Notes: a model not told the origin generated them from the sequence alone. DNA of 64,000 nucleotides from Shewanella sp. SR44-3 (GCF_014163735.1 NZ_JACJDV010000007.1:62001-126000), one strand, 5' to 3'; shown: positions 48,821 through 58,797, counted from the stretch's first letter. Numbers and translations are program-made.

Positions 48821-48913
48821 CAGTTCGCCGTTCCAGTACCACAGTAAAAATAGCGCGATATTTTAACTGCAGTTCGGCGCGCTGGCTAGCACTCATGCTG
48901 CTTTATTCGGCTT

Positions 48914-49300
48914 TTATTGTGCGGCCTGCAATACCCGCTTTTTATCTAAGTGTTTATTACTGACGCTCAAAGTGGCGGAACTGGCTGTAAATCGGCTAAA
49001 TTTTTTCGCCATGGCCTGATTTTGACTGCGAACATATTGTAGATTCTTTTGCTCTAGTTGAGTGTGGAAATTAGCCAACATCTCATTGGTTCTTAGGTAA
49101 AGTGCGTATTCAAAAGGGCTGCGATTACCCACAGCGATTCTTTCCATTGCACTTACAGGGGCTGAAGTCACCTGAGCGCTGGCTAAATCGGCATTGGCAG
49201 AAAATGCGCTTAATGCAGCGGTTAAGCCTATGGAAAGAGCAAAAGCTGTGGTTTTACAGGCGCGAATAAAGGTAGAACTTGAGCTTGATAAGGTATTCAT
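48914..49300 (-). CDS. Exported hypothetical protein
   Basis: A 128-residue protein with a long signal peptide (about 1-38, ending AFSANA). The mature part is Ser/Ala/Asn-rich with a central RSPFEYALYLRTNEMLANFH stretch. No domain recognised; I would call it a small periplasmic protein of unknown role. It lies between miaB and the divergent ubiF. Confidence 0.6.
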   Translation of the reverse strand: MNTLSSSSSTFIRACKTTAFALSIGLTAALSAFSANADLASAQVTSAPVSAMERIAVGNRSPFEYALYLRTNEMLANFHTQLEQKNLQYVRSQNQAMAKKFSRFTASSATLSVSNKHLDKKRVLQAAQ

Positions 49301-49483
49301 ACTATTCTCTCTCTTTTTGGCCTATCAGATTAAAAAGTGGCTTGTTCAGCAAGTGAGCTTATTTGTCATGGAGTGAGTATAAGAGCCTTATTTTCTGTCT
49401 TGTTGATGGGCTTGTAAGTAAGTGTGAGTAAAAGTGCTATTGGTTACATTTGCTCACGCTTGGCTGATTTTGGACATGTTTAA

Positions 49484-49526
49484 ACACAGTTTTGGTTACC
49501 TTTGGACACAGTTTTGGTACCTTTAA
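49484..49526. repeat. Short tandem direct repeat upstream of ubiF
   Basis: ACACAGTTTTGGTTACCTTT (from 49484) is followed at once by a near copy (from 49506, one base deleted). The pair ends 30 bp before the ubiF start and might be a regulatory site or slippage remnant. Confidence 0.55.
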
Positions 49527-49555
49527 ATACAGGTCGCGGCTAGATGGAGAACACT

Positions 49556-50779
49556 ATGCAGCAAGATGAGCAGGGGCAAGATGAACAAGGCCAAGCTTTA
49601 GGGAATAAAGTGGTCGATGTTATCGTGGTTGGCGGCGGCATGGTGGGGGCAGCGACAGCCCTTGGACTGGGTCAACTTGGGCTTAAGGTGGCCTTGATTG
49701 AGTCTCAAAGACCAGAGGCTTATGATCCCAGTCAAGCGCTAGACTTAAGAGTCAGCGCTATCAATATCGCTTCAGAACAACTGCTTAGCCGTTTAGGGGC
49801 CATGGATCAATTAAAGCAGTGGCGCCACGCCCCATACCTTGGGCTTGAAACTTGGGAGATGCCAGAGTGCATCACCCGTTTTCACGCAAAAGATCTTAAC
49901 GTCCCCCATTTAGGCTACTTCTTTGAAAATCGATTGATCCAGTTGTCTCTGTGGCAGCAAATCGAGCAATTAAGCCAAGTGAAGCTGTATTGCCCGCACA
50001 AGGTTAAGCAAATTAGCCGCTGCCATGACGATGGCATAGCTGTCACACTCGATGATGGCACTGAACTTGAAGCTAAGTTATTGGTTGGCGCTGATGGGGC
50101 CAACTCACAAGTGCGCCAGTGGGCAGGTATTGGTGTTACTGGTTGGGATTATGCTCAGTCTGCGATGCTGATTAATATCGACACAGAGGCTTCCCAGCAA
50201 GACATCACTTGGCAACAATTTACTCCCCAAGGGCCACGCAGCTTGCTGCCGCTGCCTGGTAACCATGCCTCGCTTGTTTGGTACGATGATGCCAACCGCA
50301 TAAGTCAATTAATGCAATTAAGTCATGAACAACTCGCTGAACAAATTAGAGCTCATTTTCCTAGCCGTTTGGCGCCAGAGTTTAGCGTCAGTGCCCGCGG
50401 TAGTTTCCCTCTTACTCGCAGACACGCCCAGTGTTATTACCAAGCCAATCTAGTGATTTTAGGTGATGCTGCCCATACCATTAACCCGTTAGCGGGGCAG
50501 GGTGTTAATATCGGCTTTAAAGATGTGGATGCCTTGTTAAACACTGTGGCTAGCGCTATAGGTAATGGCAAAATTTGGTGGCAGCTTGATACGTTGGCGA
50601 AATACCAGCAAGCAAGGCGCGGTGAAAATAGCTTGATGATGACAGCGATGGACGGCTTTTACAGCGCCTTTAGCAATGATTTGTTGCCGCTTAAACTGTT
50701 GCGTAACGGCTTATTGAAAGTGGCGAACCTTGACTCTCCCATTAAACGACAAGTGCTTAAGCATGCCTTAGGTTTGTAG
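49556..50779 (+). CDS. ubiF: Ubiquinone-biosynthesis FAD hydroxylase (UbiF/UbiH family)
   Basis: A flavin monooxygenase of the ubiquinone pathway. I chose the ATG at 49556, with GGAGA five bases upstream, over an ATG 12 bp earlier. FAD-binding parts are DVIVVGGGMVGAATALGLGQ, LLVGADGANSQVRQW and GDAAHTINPLAGQGVNIGFK. UbiF, UbiH and UbiI are alike; the position next to miaB as in E. coli argues for UbiF, which hydroxylates C6 of the ring. About 407 residues. Confidence 0.85.
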   Translation: MQQDEQGQDEQGQALGNKVVDVIVVGGGMVGAATALGLGQLGLKVALIESQRPEAYDPSQALDLRVSAINIASEQLLSRLGAMDQLKQWRHAPYLGLETWEMPECITRFHAKDLNVPHLGYFFENRLIQLSLWQQIEQLSQVKLYCPHKVKQISRCHDDGIAVTLDDGTELEAKLLVGADGANSQVRQWAGIGVTGWDYAQSAMLINIDTEASQQDITWQQFTPQGPRSLLPLPGNHASLVWYDDANRISQLMQLSHEQLAEQIRAHFPSRLAPEFSVSARGSFPLTRRHAQCYYQANLVILGDAAHTINPLAGQGVNIGFKDVDALLNTVASAIGNGKIWWQLDTLAKYQQARRGENSLMMTAMDGFYSAFSNDLLPLKLLRNGLLKVANLDSPIKRQVLKHALGL

Positions 50780-50879
50780 ATCTTCTTTTATCTAAAATGA
50801 CGATTTGTTGCTAAGGCCTTTGAGTGCTAAAATGCCGCGTTTTTGATAATACCGCCCTAATGACTAGATTTGAGTGCTA

Positions 50880-51467
50880 ATGAGCAATATAAAACTTATC
50901 GTCGGACTGGCTAATCCCGGCGCCGAATACGCCCAGACTCGCCATAATGCGGGTGCTTGGTATGTGCATGAATTGGCCCGAGTCTGCAATGTGACCTTAG
51001 TGCCAGAGAGTAAGTATTATGGCCTGGCGGCTAGAGCGACACTGCATGGCCGCGATGTGCGCTTGCTTATTCCAGCCACCTTTATGAATTTAAGCGGCAA
51101 GTCAGTCGCGGCATTAGCCAATTTTTTTCGCATCTTGCCAGAAGAAATCTTAGTGGCTCACGATGAATTAGACATGGAGCCCGGGGTTGCCAAATTTAAA
51201 CTTGGCGGTGGTCATGGCGGGCACAATGGCCTTAAAGACATCATCGCCCAGATGGGCAATGATAAAGGCTTTCACCGTTTACGCATTGGCATAGGCCATC
51301 CCGGTGATAAGAATAAAGTCAGCGGCTATGTACTAGGTAAAGCACCTGCCAGTGAGCAAGAAAAAATCGATGCGGCAATTGATGAAGCCGTGCGCGCCAC
51401 TGAAATATTATTTAAACAAGACATGGTAAAAGCCATGAACAGATTACACAGTTTTAAAGCCGAATAG
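50880..51467 (+). CDS. pth: Peptidyl-tRNA hydrolase
   Basis: Recycles peptidyl-tRNA released from stalled ribosomes. The 195-residue product starts [20 protein letters not shown], with catalytic His22 (TRHNAG), substrate loops [10 protein letters not shown] and [10 protein letters not shown], and the typical [13 protein letters not shown]. The ribosome site is weak. It is followed by ychF after 101 bp, a conserved pair. Confidence 0.96.
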   Translation: MSNIKLIVGLANPGAEYAQTRHNAGAWYVHELARVCNVTLVPESKYYGLAARATLHGRDVRLLIPATFMNLSGKSVAALANFFRILPEEILVAHDELDMEPGVAKFKLGGGHGGHNGLKDIIAQMGNDKGFHRLRIGIGHPGDKNKVSGYVLGKAPASEQEKIDAAIDEAVRATEILFKQDMVKAMNRLHSFKAE

Positions 51468-51568
51468 CCTTGCGTAAGCCAAAAGCTTCGGCATTAACTA
51501 AACATTAATTAAACATTGACACTTTTACCGAATCATTTGGTAAATCACTTTTATAGAAAGGTACAGAT

Positions 51569-52660
51569 ATGGGTTTTAAATGCGGCATTGTTGGTCTACC
51601 AAACGTGGGTAAGTCGACCCTGTTTAATGCACTGACACAAGCGGGTATTGAGGCGGCAAACTTTCCGTTTTGTACTATTGAGCCAAATACAGGCGTAGTG
51701 CCAGTGCCGGATCCGCGTTTAGACGCGCTAGCTGCCATTGTGAATCCGCAGCGTGTGTTACCCACCTCGATGGAGTTTGTGGACATCGCAGGTTTAGTGG
51801 CAGGTGCCTCTAAAGGTGAAGGTCTTGGTAATAAGTTCCTCGCTAACATCCGTGAAACTGATGCAATCGGTCACGTGGTTCGCTGTTTTGAAGATCCCAA
51901 TATTGTTCACGTGGCGAACAAGGTTGATCCAGCAGGCGATATAGAAGTGATCAACACAGAATTGGCCTTAGCGGATCTTGATAGTCTTGAGCGCGCCGTG
52001 TTCAGACAGCAAAAGAAAGCCAAAGGTGGCGATAAAGAGGCTAAGTTTGAAATTGAGGTGCTTGAGAAAATGCGCCCAACCTTGGATGAAGCGAAAATGC
52101 TGCGTTCATTAGACTTAAGCAAAGAAGAGTTGGCGGCGGTGGCCTACCTTAACTTCTTAACCTTAAAGCCAACCATGTATATTGCCAACGTAGCTGAAGA
52201 TGGATTTGAAAATAATCCACATCTTGATGCTGTTCGCGCCATTGCCGCGACTGAGAATGCCGTTGTGGTTGCCGTATGCGCCGCTATCGAATCTGAGCTT
52301 GCCGAAATGGAGGCCGATGAGCGTGATGAATTTATGGCTGATTTGGGCATAGAAGAGCCTGGTCTTGACCGAGTTATCCGCGCCGGTTACTCATTGCTTA
52401 ACCTGCAAACCTATTTTACCGCAGGCGTTAAAGAAGTGCGCGCTTGGACTGTACCCATCGGCGCTAGTGCTCCACAAGCTGCTGGCGTTATCCACACTGA
52501 CTTTGAACGCGGCTTTATTCGTGCTCAAGTAATGGCCTATGACGACTTCATTACCTACAAAGGTGAAGCGGGCGCTAAAGATGCGGGCAAGCTTAAAGTG
52601 GAAGGCAAAACCTATATCGTTAAAGACGGCGATGTGATGCACTTCTTGTTTAACGTATAA
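51569..52660 (+). CDS. ychF: Ribosome-associated ATPase YchF
   Basis: An Obg-family P-loop protein that hydrolyses ATP rather than GTP and binds ribosomes; linked to oxidative stress control. The 363 residues carry G1 [12 protein letters not shown], the G3-type [11 protein letters not shown], NxxE-type specificity NVAEDG in place of NKxD, and a C-terminal TGS domain (about 278-363). AAGG precedes the ATG. Confidence 0.96.
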   Translation: MGFKCGIVGLPNVGKSTLFNALTQAGIEAANFPFCTIEPNTGVVPVPDPRLDALAAIVNPQRVLPTSMEFVDIAGLVAGASKGEGLGNKFLANIRETDAIGHVVRCFEDPNIVHVANKVDPAGDIEVINTELALADLDSLERAVFRQQKKAKGGDKEAKFEIEVLEKMRPTLDEAKMLRSLDLSKEELAAVAYLNFLTLKPTMYIANVAEDGFENNPHLDAVRAIAATENAVVVAVCAAIESELAEMEADERDEFMADLGIEEPGLDRVIRAGYSLLNLQTYFTAGVKEVRAWTVPIGASAPQAAGVIHTDFERGFIRAQVMAYDDFITYKGEAGAKDAGKLKVEGKTYIVKDGDVMHFLFNV

Positions 52661-52742
52661 GTGCAACCGTTGTCGCTTAATCTATTAAGCTGCAAACTAG
52701 GCTAAGCCTATAGCCTTGATGTTGAAAAATGGGCTTGGGTGG

Positions 52743-53010
52743 CTAGGGCCTGTTGATCTTTCAAGGTTGTTTTGCAGCGAATTGTTGGTCATTTATACAA
52801 GGCAGAGGCTTTGCGGTGTAGTTATTCTACATAAAAAGCCGATAACGCAGTAGAAATGACCAACAAACGCTGCCCAAAGGGTTCGGCTAAAACCGTTTTA
52901 CTCTTTGTTAAGCGAATTTTTCTTAGATTACTAGGCTGCAATTCACTCGCCGCGATTAAAACGGTTTTATCTCGAACAAAATTCAACCGGCAAAGGTCAA
53001 CAGGCCCTAG
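52743..53010. mobile_element. MITE-like element with 15-bp terminal inverted repeats
   Basis: The two ends, CTAGGGCCTGTTGATCTTT (52743-52761) and AAAGGTCAACAGGCCCTAG (52992-53010), are inverted repeats with one mismatch. The outer CTAG on each side could be a 4-bp target duplication. Inside are further perfect inverted pairs: TTGTTGGTCATTT (52782-52794) with AAATGACCAACAA (52854-52866), and AAAACCGTTTTA (52889-52900) with TAAAACGGTTTT (52957-52968). No transposase fits. It lies between ychF and the tRNA promoter. Confidence 0.8.
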
Positions 53011-53140
53011 TTATGATTAGCATCTGGCCCGTTTTTTATTGAAGAGTCGCCAAAAATAGCTGAATTTGTCGATTCGGCAAACATTTTGGTGAAGTTATAG
53101 GCGAACGATCCACTAATAGAAAAATAGCAGAAAAAAGCAG

Positions 53141-53169
53141 TTGACCTAGATACTTCGAATAAGCATAAT
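53141..53169 (+). promoter_or_regulatory. tRNA operon promoter with GC-rich discriminator
   Basis: TTGACC (53141-53146) and CATAAT (53164-53169) are 17 bp apart. They are followed by a GC-rich stretch (ACGCCCCG) typical of stringently controlled stable-RNA promoters. The first tRNA begins 40 bp downstream. Confidence 0.85.
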
Positions 53170-53209
53170 ACGCCCCGTTCCTCGCCAAGAGGGACAGAGA
53201 AAAATTAGT

Positions 53210-53286
53210 GGCAATATAGCTCAGTTGGTTAGAGCACAGCACTCATAATGCTGGGGTCGCAGGTTCAAATCCCGCTATTGCTACCA
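53210..53286 (+). tRNA. tRNA-Met (CAT), copy 1
   Basis: 77 nt including encoded CCA. Acceptor GGCAATA pairs with TATTGCT (G-U first pair); the anticodon stem CAGCA/TGCTG encloses CTCATAA with anticodon CAT. G-U at position 1 and the D-arm fit elongator Met rather than initiator; a tRNA-Ile2 (CAT, lysidine-modified) cannot be excluded. Confidence 0.9.
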
Positions 53287-53322
53287 TTTCTCCATCTACT
53301 CAGATGTAAACTGAGGTGTTGT

Positions 53323-53407
<85 letters not shown>

Positions 53408-53455
53408 TTTATTAGAAGGACTGGCTTAGGCGGGTTTTTCAAAAAAGTTTGCTGT

Positions 53456-53530
53456 TGGGGTATCGCCAAGCGGTAAGGCACTGGGTTTTGATCTCAGCAT
53501 ACCTAGGTTCGAATCCTAGTACCCCAGCCA
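53456..53530 (+). tRNA. tRNA-Gln (TTG), copy 1
   Basis: 75 nt with encoded CCA. Acceptor TGGGGTA pairs with TACCCCA; anticodon loop TTTTGAT gives TTG. Identical to the copies at 53561 and 54024. Confidence 0.95.
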
Positions 53531-53560
53531 CTTTTTGTTGTACTGTTAGATAGAAATTAT

Positions 53561-53635
53561 TGGGGTATCGCCAAGCGGTAAGGCACTGGGTTTTGATCTC
53601 AGCATACCTAGGTTCGAATCCTAGTACCCCAGCCA
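53561..53635 (+). tRNA. tRNA-Gln (TTG), copy 2
   Basis: Identical in sequence to copy 1, separated from it by a 30-bp spacer. Anticodon TTG, encoded CCA. Probably a recent tandem duplication. Confidence 0.95.
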
Positions 53636-53653
53636 AATTTTGTTGTAAAATGT

Positions 53654-53730
53654 GGCAATGTAGCTCAGCTGGTTAGAGCACAGCACTCATAATGCTGGGG
53701 TCGCAGGTTCAAGTCCCGCCATTGCTACCA
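53654..53730 (+). tRNA. tRNA-Met (CAT), copy 2
   Basis: 77 nt, differing from copy 1 at a few positions, including the base pair at the acceptor stem end (GGCAATG/CATTGCT) and the D-loop. Anticodon CAT, encoded CCA. Confidence 0.9.
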
Positions 53731-53823
53731 TATTTTATGGTAGAAGTGGCAAGACTAACCACTATCTAATAAGTCAAAGTTTACTCTTTATCGAAAAGAG
53801 TATACTCTGAGTTCAAATTTGAT

Positions 53824-53908
<85 letters not shown>

Positions 53909-54023
53909 TCAAATTTTAGCTTAACACTCTGTTATAATTCTTTATTTCCTTTTTGTACTAAGATTCGTTAGAATCAAATTCAATAGTATTAAAACAATTT
54001 AAGTGTTTAGCACAACTTACAAT

Positions 54024-54098
54024 TGGGGTATCGCCAAGCGGTAAGGCACTGGGTTTTGATCTCAGCATACCTAGGTTCGAATCCTAGTACCCCAGCCA
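54024..54098 (+). tRNA. tRNA-Gln (TTG), copy 3
   Basis: Identical to copies 1 and 2; last tRNA of the cluster, followed 7 bp later by a strong terminator. Confidence 0.95.
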
Positions 54099-54105
54099 AA
54101 TTCTG

Positions 54106-54136
54106 AAAAGCCCGTCTCAATCGAGACGGGCTTTTT
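54106..54136 (+). terminator. Terminator of the tRNA cluster
   Basis: AAAAGCCCGTCTC (54106-54118) pairs perfectly with GAGACGGGCTTTT around AATC, ending in a T-run. Strong rho-independent terminator. Confidence 0.93.
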
Positions 54137-54198
54137 GCTTTGTATCATTGGATTGTGTGGCTTTAAGCTATTGGGGGAAGTATAAAATCTGTCACTGA

Positions 54199-54320
54199 AA
54201 TTCCTGCATACAGGCTCGCCATAGCATTCGCTCATCGACACGCAGCAAGTACGGTCCCTGTATGCTCGACCGCCCCGTCCATGGGGCGGACGGTCGGCTC
54301 GCAAACACTCATGGCTCACC
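54199..54320. repeat. Structured intergenic segment, dispersed-repeat candidate
   Basis: GCATACAGG (54206-54214) pairs with CCTGTATGC (54257-54265), and CCGCCCC (54270-54276) with GGGGCGG (54283-54289). The GC-rich segment stands out from its AT-rich surroundings. From memory, similar sequence recurs between genes in Shewanella, but I cannot verify this. Confidence 0.4.
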
Positions 54321-54372
54321 TCATTTATTCTGGTGTAATCTTCTAGTCCTTAAAATCTAGTTCCATATTGTA

Positions 54373-54768
54373 ATGGTAACCCTAACAGTATATTTACAAG
54401 TTACCTCAATTTCGCGGGCGGCATATGAAAGCTCTGCTGGGTTCACCATTAATGAATTTTCTAGAATAGATTTTGATAGACTCGACTTGTCAGAATGGCT
54501 GAGCACCATGTATGAGGCCGATATTTTATCTACTACAGGTTATGACATTGAGCGATTAACAGGCACAGGCCGCACCATGGGTAACAACACTTGCGAGGGA
54601 GGTGATGCGGATTGTGAGGAAATGACGAGGGTAAACGCCGAAAACAGGGCTATCGATATGTTTAGTGGAGATGTGAGTAATACTGCGAATCAACTTAAAG
54701 ATAATTTCGATCCTGGGCAAATAGATTGCTCTATCTACCCAAGACCGTTAATTTGTGAAATGCAGTAA
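54373..54768 (+). CDS. Hypothetical protein, possibly a gene fragment
   Basis: A 131-codon frame. The first ~20 codons look unlike coding sequence and no ribosome site is evident. From AAYESSAGFTINEFSRIDF on it reads as a real acidic, Cys-containing protein (NNTCEGGDADCEE, DPGQIDCSIYPRPLICEMQ). It may be the 3' part of a longer gene whose start was lost, in a debris zone beside the tRNA cluster. Its stop lies four bases before the stop of the convergent broken gene. No family recognised. Confidence 0.4.
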   Translation: MVTLTVYLQVTSISRAAYESSAGFTINEFSRIDFDRLDLSEWLSTMYEADILSTTGYDIERLTGTGRTMGNNTCEGGDADCEEMTRVNAENRAIDMFSGDVSNTANQLKDNFDPGQIDCSIYPRPLICEMQ

Positions 54769-54772
54769 GGCG

Positions 54773-55501
54773 TTATTCGTTATTTCCTTGATAATGCTTG
54801 TTAACCCAAGGATCAATGGATTTTAAGCCCTCAATGGTGAGGTAAGAATCTTGAACATTGCTGGGCTTGATAAATAAATGCACTTTGTTGGCATTAGACA
54901 CGAATGGGAATTTTGTGCGCTCGCTGATGACGGGTTAAAAAACATAGTATTTTTTATCTAAATCTAACGAAAGATAGGTTGCTGTGTAAAACTTTTCAAT
55001 ACCTATCACCGCAAACAACCCTTTTTCTCCAGAAGGTGTAGAAGTTGAATATTTTAATAATTTTGGAGGGTTATGATGAATAAAATCGCATGAATTGCTT
55101 TTTTCTCTGTTGAACAATTCGGCTTGGAAATCGCAAGAACCACCTGTAAAAGTATGAGTACGTTTTCCGTCAGAAGTTAAACTTGAACTAATATGACGAA
55201 GATCTCTATTTTCAAGTGCTACATGAATTAACTCTTGCTCTATTTTATCAAATACCTCTTGTATTTTTTCCTTGGATTTTGTCTCAACAGGGTAATATAC
55301 AAGGCCATAATAGGTATTCAAAGGCGCGTTACCTTGGTTCGTACCTAACATGCTCAAGAATGCACCACCAAACCCGCCACCACCGCCAAAACCTATCACG
55401 CCATCGGCAATGTAATCCATGGCGCCTGGCGATGTGTCAGCATCAACGGGACGATTAGCATCACGTAAGCCATTATGAAAACCTAAGCTGCCATATGTCA
55501 A
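54773..55501 (-). pseudogene. Hypothetical gene interrupted by one in-frame TAA
   Basis: From a TTG at 55499-55501 the frame runs 188 codons to a TAA at 54935-54937. The same frame then continues for 53 more coding-like codons (PVISERTKFPFVSNANKV...) to a TAA at 54773-54775. One nonsense codon therefore seems to split the protein near its C-terminus. The N-terminal part has a Gly-rich GVIGFGGGGGFGGAFLS stretch. The start is also doubtful, since sequence homologous to another gene begins at 55500. No family recognised. Confidence 0.6.
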
Positions 55502-55811
55502 TCGAGCAGTATATTTTAATGAAGAGCCAGTTGGCTTTATCCAGTACTTTCCTAATTACGAAGAAGATAAACCAAATGAAATTTATATTGACCAATTCAT
55601 GATAGGTGTACCTCATCAAGGAAAAGGTTATGGCACGCAAGCCATTAAGTTAGTGCTCGAAGAAATCAAGTTAAGAGAAGACTGTAAGGCTATCTCAATT
55701 TGTTACGTTGAAGGTCATGATGTGATGAAAGGCTTCTTTGAACGTTTTAACTTTAGCGTTATTGAGCAAGATGAATTTGATGAAACTATCATGGTACTCG
55801 ATGTAGCCTAA
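55500..55811 (+). pseudogene. GNAT acetyltransferase, 5'-truncated
   Basis: Open from about 55500 (NRAVYFNEEPVGFIQYFPNY) to TAA at 55809-55811. It reads as the C-terminal two thirds of a GNAT protein of the aminoglycoside 6'-acetyltransferase-like type: IDQFMIGVPHQGKGYGTQAI is motif A. The N-terminal 70 or so residues are missing, and upstream is the antisense hypothetical gene. An internal ATG at 55599 could start only 70 residues, without the complete acetyl-CoA fold. Confidence 0.65.
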
Positions 55812-55837
55812 TAGCTAAGCTGGGGCGCGTGTAAACT

Positions 55838-55867
55838 AAAGGGGATGATATGATCATCCCCTTTTTT
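55838..55867. terminator. Terminator between gene debris and rhlE
   Basis: AAAGGGGATGAT (55838-55849) pairs perfectly with ATCATCCCCTTT (55853-55864) around ATG, followed by a T-run and preceded by A's. Probably works for both strands. Confidence 0.87.
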
Positions 55868-55906
55868 GTACTTACTATATCCGTGTCAAACGAGTGACTG
55901 AGATGA

Positions 55907-57397
55907 TTAGTCTCTGTTGCCCCAAGGATTGACTGCACCTTTGCTTGGGCTAGCTTTCGTCGCCTGGCCTTCATTTGATGCTGAGCGTCTCGGGCTACGG
56001 GTAGGGCGTGAAGGCGTACTTGCGCCTTGAGCTGCTTCACCAGCTGGCTTTGGGGCACGGCGTGGGCGCTTAGCAGGCTTCTCTTCTAAGCCTAAGTTTT
56101 GTGCGACTCTGTCATTGGCCTTACGGTCATTAGCATATTGAGAATGCTTAGAACGATTTGGGTTAGGTTGTTTATGGTTTGGCTGGCTCTTTGCTTGATT
56201 GCTGCGTGCGCCATGGCCGTGATTTGATGAGCTGCGACCTTTAAGGTTAGGCTCTGGCAAGCTGTGTCTGGGTTCGTGACCAGGAATGGCTTTTCTGTCG
56301 ATAGTGCGGCCAATTAAACGCTCAATGTCGTGCAGTAACTTCACTTCTTCTTCTGCCACTAACGACACGGCTTGGCCGCTGGCGCCAGCGCGGCCAGTAC
56401 GGCCAATGCGGTGTACATAATCCTCTGACACATTAGGTAAATCGAAGTTAACCACAAATGGCAGTTGGTCTATGTCGATACCGCGGGCGGCGATATCTGT
56501 GGCCACCATGACTTGCACTTTACCGTTTTTAAAATCGGCTAGAGCTTTAGTGCGCGCGCCTTGGCTTTTATTACCATGAATGGCAGCGGCTTTAATGCTA
56601 GCTGCTTCAAGATTTTTGGCAATGCGGTTAGCGCCGTGTTTAGTGCGTGAAAACACTAACACTTGCTGCCAATCATTGTCTTTAATCAAATCAATCAGCA
56701 CTGAGGTCTTGTCGCTCTGGCCCACAGGGGTGACCCACTGAGTTACCGTGTTGGCGGTGGCATTTCTGGGCGTGACTGAAATCTCAACTGGATTGTTGAC
56801 TAAGCCTTTGGCAAGCTCACGAATGTCATCGCTGAATGTGGCTGAGAACATCAGGTTCTGACGCTGTTTTGGCAACATGGCCAAGACTTTGCGAATATCA
56901 CGAATGAAGCCCATGTCCAGCATGCGGTCTGCTTCATCTAACACTAGAATTTCTAAGGTGCTAAAGCTAAGCGCTCTCTGGTTGCATAAATCCAGTAGTC
57001 GACCAGGGGTTGCTACCAAAATATCAACCCCCTGCTTTAATGCCGCAATTTGCGGCACTATGGACACGCCGCCAAACACGACCGCTGATTTAAGTGGTAA
57101 GTTGCTACCGTAAGTCTCAACACTGTCAGCGACTTGCGCTGCAAGTTCACGGGTTGGGGTTAATACTAAGGCACGAACTTGACCGCGTTGAGCGGGCTTA
57201 CCTTTGGACAATATTTCCAATAGCGGTAAAGTGAAGCCAGCGGTTTTCCCTGTCCCTGTTTGGGCGGCAGCCATGACGTCTTTGCCTTCAAGTACTGCTG
57301 GAATAGCTTGTTCTTGAATGGCGGTTGGGGTGTCATAACCTTGTTTAGCGATCGCTTTTAGCAGGGAGGCACTGAGGCCAAGGGAGGAAAAACTCAT
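55907..57397 (-). CDS. rhlE: ATP-dependent RNA helicase RhlE
   Basis: The closest of the three window helicases to E. coli RhlE: start [20 protein letters not shown] at 57397 (the frame extends 33 bp more), [25 protein letters not shown]. Motifs [15 protein letters not shown] and [10 protein letters not shown] are complete. After about residue 385 comes a long, basic, Asn/Ser/Pro-rich tail for RNA binding. It aids ribosome assembly and cold growth in relatives. Confidence 0.93.
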   Translation of the reverse strand: MSFSSLGLSASLLKAIAKQGYDTPTAIQEQAIPAVLEGKDVMAAAQTGTGKTAGFTLPLLEILSKGKPAQRGQVRALVLTPTRELAAQVADSVETYGSNLPLKSAVVFGGVSIVPQIAALKQGVDILVATPGRLLDLCNQRALSFSTLEILVLDEADRMLDMGFIRDIRKVLAMLPKQRQNLMFSATFSDDIRELAKGLVNNPVEISVTPRNATANTVTQWVTPVGQSDKTSVLIDLIKDNDWQQVLVFSRTKHGANRIAKNLEAASIKAAAIHGNKSQGARTKALADFKNGKVQVMVATDIAARGIDIDQLPFVVNFDLPNVSEDYVHRIGRTGRAGASGQAVSLVAEEEVKLLHDIERLIGRTIDRKAIPGHEPRHSLPEPNLKGRSSSNHGHGARSNQAKSQPNHKQPNPNRSKHSQYANDRKANDRVAQNLGLEEKPAKRPRRAPKPAGEAAQGASTPSRPTRSPRRSASNEGQATKASPSKGAVNPWGNRD

Positions 57398-57729
57398 AGA
57401 AAATACTCTTTGGCAGCTAATGTGCTGCAATAAATGATCGGGTGCCAGATCTGGCGGCCGTGAAGCTTACCCTAACTTGGGCTTAACTGCCATCAATACC
57501 ACGTTTTAGACGATGAACTTAACCAAGGCAAAAACCTGATTACTAGGCACTAGCTGATTTAAAACTTATTTGCTATTCATGTGTGTTTTTATCTGCTATG
57601 TGGCACATTTTTCTACACTTTTTATAATATCCAGTGCTAAATTTAAGCTTATTGCCTACAATGCGCCTTAGCGGCTCATGACCTATTCAAAACCATGGCG
57701 TAGTGAGCTCCCTTAATATCGAGGCCTAA
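57398..57729. other. Intergenic region between rhlE and DUF3626 gene
   Basis: A 332-bp divergent promoter region. No open frame, repeat or riboswitch-like structure was recognised. Confidence 0.4.
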
Positions 57730-58797
57730 ATGACCAGTAAGTTAGTAGCCGTTTCTCATATAGAGAAAGTCGCCCTTGGATTAAGGGAACACGCCCATGC
57801 GGTGATAAAAAACATCCTGATGATGTCTGACATCTCGACTCAAGAGCTGCAGCACGCCATGAAGCAGTTGAGCCGTCAGGGGCGGGTGGCACTGCATTTT
57901 CATCCAGACCGAATCGATAATCGCGGCTTAACCGTGTTGCAAGGTTTGCTCCGTGATGGTATTTACAAGAGTCAATTTGAAACCCATATCTCTAACGGTC
58001 AGCTGTCACCAGAGCTCGGTGGCCCAAGGGATCATTGGGAAAATCAGCTGTTTGGTAATCACTATTCTGGGATTAAATCTCGACCTAAATATGGGGCGCT
58101 GGATTTAGGCTTGTGCCCATTGGGGCCTGCACCGCGCTTTGGTAGCTGCTACTTTTTGACTCACTCCCAAGTGCTTACTCGTTGCACTTTTAGCTACATG
58201 GATTCCTATCGCCTGCCTAAAGAAAAAGGCACGTTGAGCTGTTTTGATGCCATTTTAGCGGCGCTATTAAGTGAAAGTTTTGAGCGCTGCTACGCCCTTG
58301 GTCGCCAGCCATTAAAACCAAGAGATATTATCAGCCACATGGCCAGTGAAGCCCAGTCATTGGTGGCGGCGCGCTTTGAAAAAAACAGTCTGGGAAATTT
58401 AGACCATTACATCGAAGCACAGATCCACGGTGATGTGTCCCTTGCTGACGACATAAGTTATTTAGTGGCCGATCCCTGCTTTAAAGACACAGATACTGAG
58501 GAGTATTTCAATCAACTTTGCAGTGATTATCAAATAACCTTATGTTGGCATAAAGGCTTAACCCTAAATAGTGAGCATATTCCCACTGATTTTCGCGGCG
58601 CTGGCATGCCAGTATTAGCGAAGCAGATTGCAATCGATGAGGTTATTGACGCACGCATTATAGGTATTGAAGCTGCTAGATTGCAAAAACAGCCCAGCTC
58701 TTGGAGTGAGCGCGGCGCTCAAGCAAAGAAAATTCAAGAGTTAAAACTCCTGTGGCACGTACTGGTAAAATTCGGCAAACCAAAAGAGACTGACTAA
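57730..58797 (+). CDS. DUF3626 domain protein
   Basis: A 355-residue protein. The segment RVALHFHPDRIDNRGLTVLQ followed by LLRDGIYKSQFETHISNG is the family signature, with HFHPDR conserved. Other fixed stretches are KYGALDLGLCPLGPAPRFGSCYF and IPTDFRGAGMPVL. The family is thought to be enzymatic, but no reaction is known to me. GAGG lies five bases before the ATG. A small-protein gene follows 46 bp later. Confidence 0.85.
   Translation: MTSKLVAVSHIEKVALGLREHAHAVIKNILMMSDISTQELQHAMKQLSRQGRVALHFHPDRIDNRGLTVLQGLLRDGIYKSQFETHISNGQLSPELGGPRDHWENQLFGNHYSGIKSRPKYGALDLGLCPLGPAPRFGSCYFLTHSQVLTRCTFSYMDSYRLPKEKGTLSCFDAILAALLSESFERCYALGRQPLKPRDIISHMASEAQSLVAARFEKNSLGNLDHYIEAQIHGDVSLADDISYLVADPCFKDTDTEEYFNQLCSDYQITLCWHKGLTLNSEHIPTDFRGAGMPVLAKQIAIDEVIDARIIGIEAARLQKQPSSWSERGAQAKKIQELKLLWHVLVKFGKPKETD

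Noticed and set aside
53439..53636. Minus-strand 65-codon frame with repeated GVLGFEPRYAEIKTQCLTAW
   Set aside because: It is the antisense of two identical tRNA-Gln genes; this phantom protein is a well-known annotation artefact.
54071..54319. Minus-strand 82-codon frame overlapping tRNA-Gln copy 3 and the structured repeat
   Set aside because: It is antisense to a tRNA and a hairpin-rich segment, with AYRDRTC-type phrases typical of spurious ORFs.
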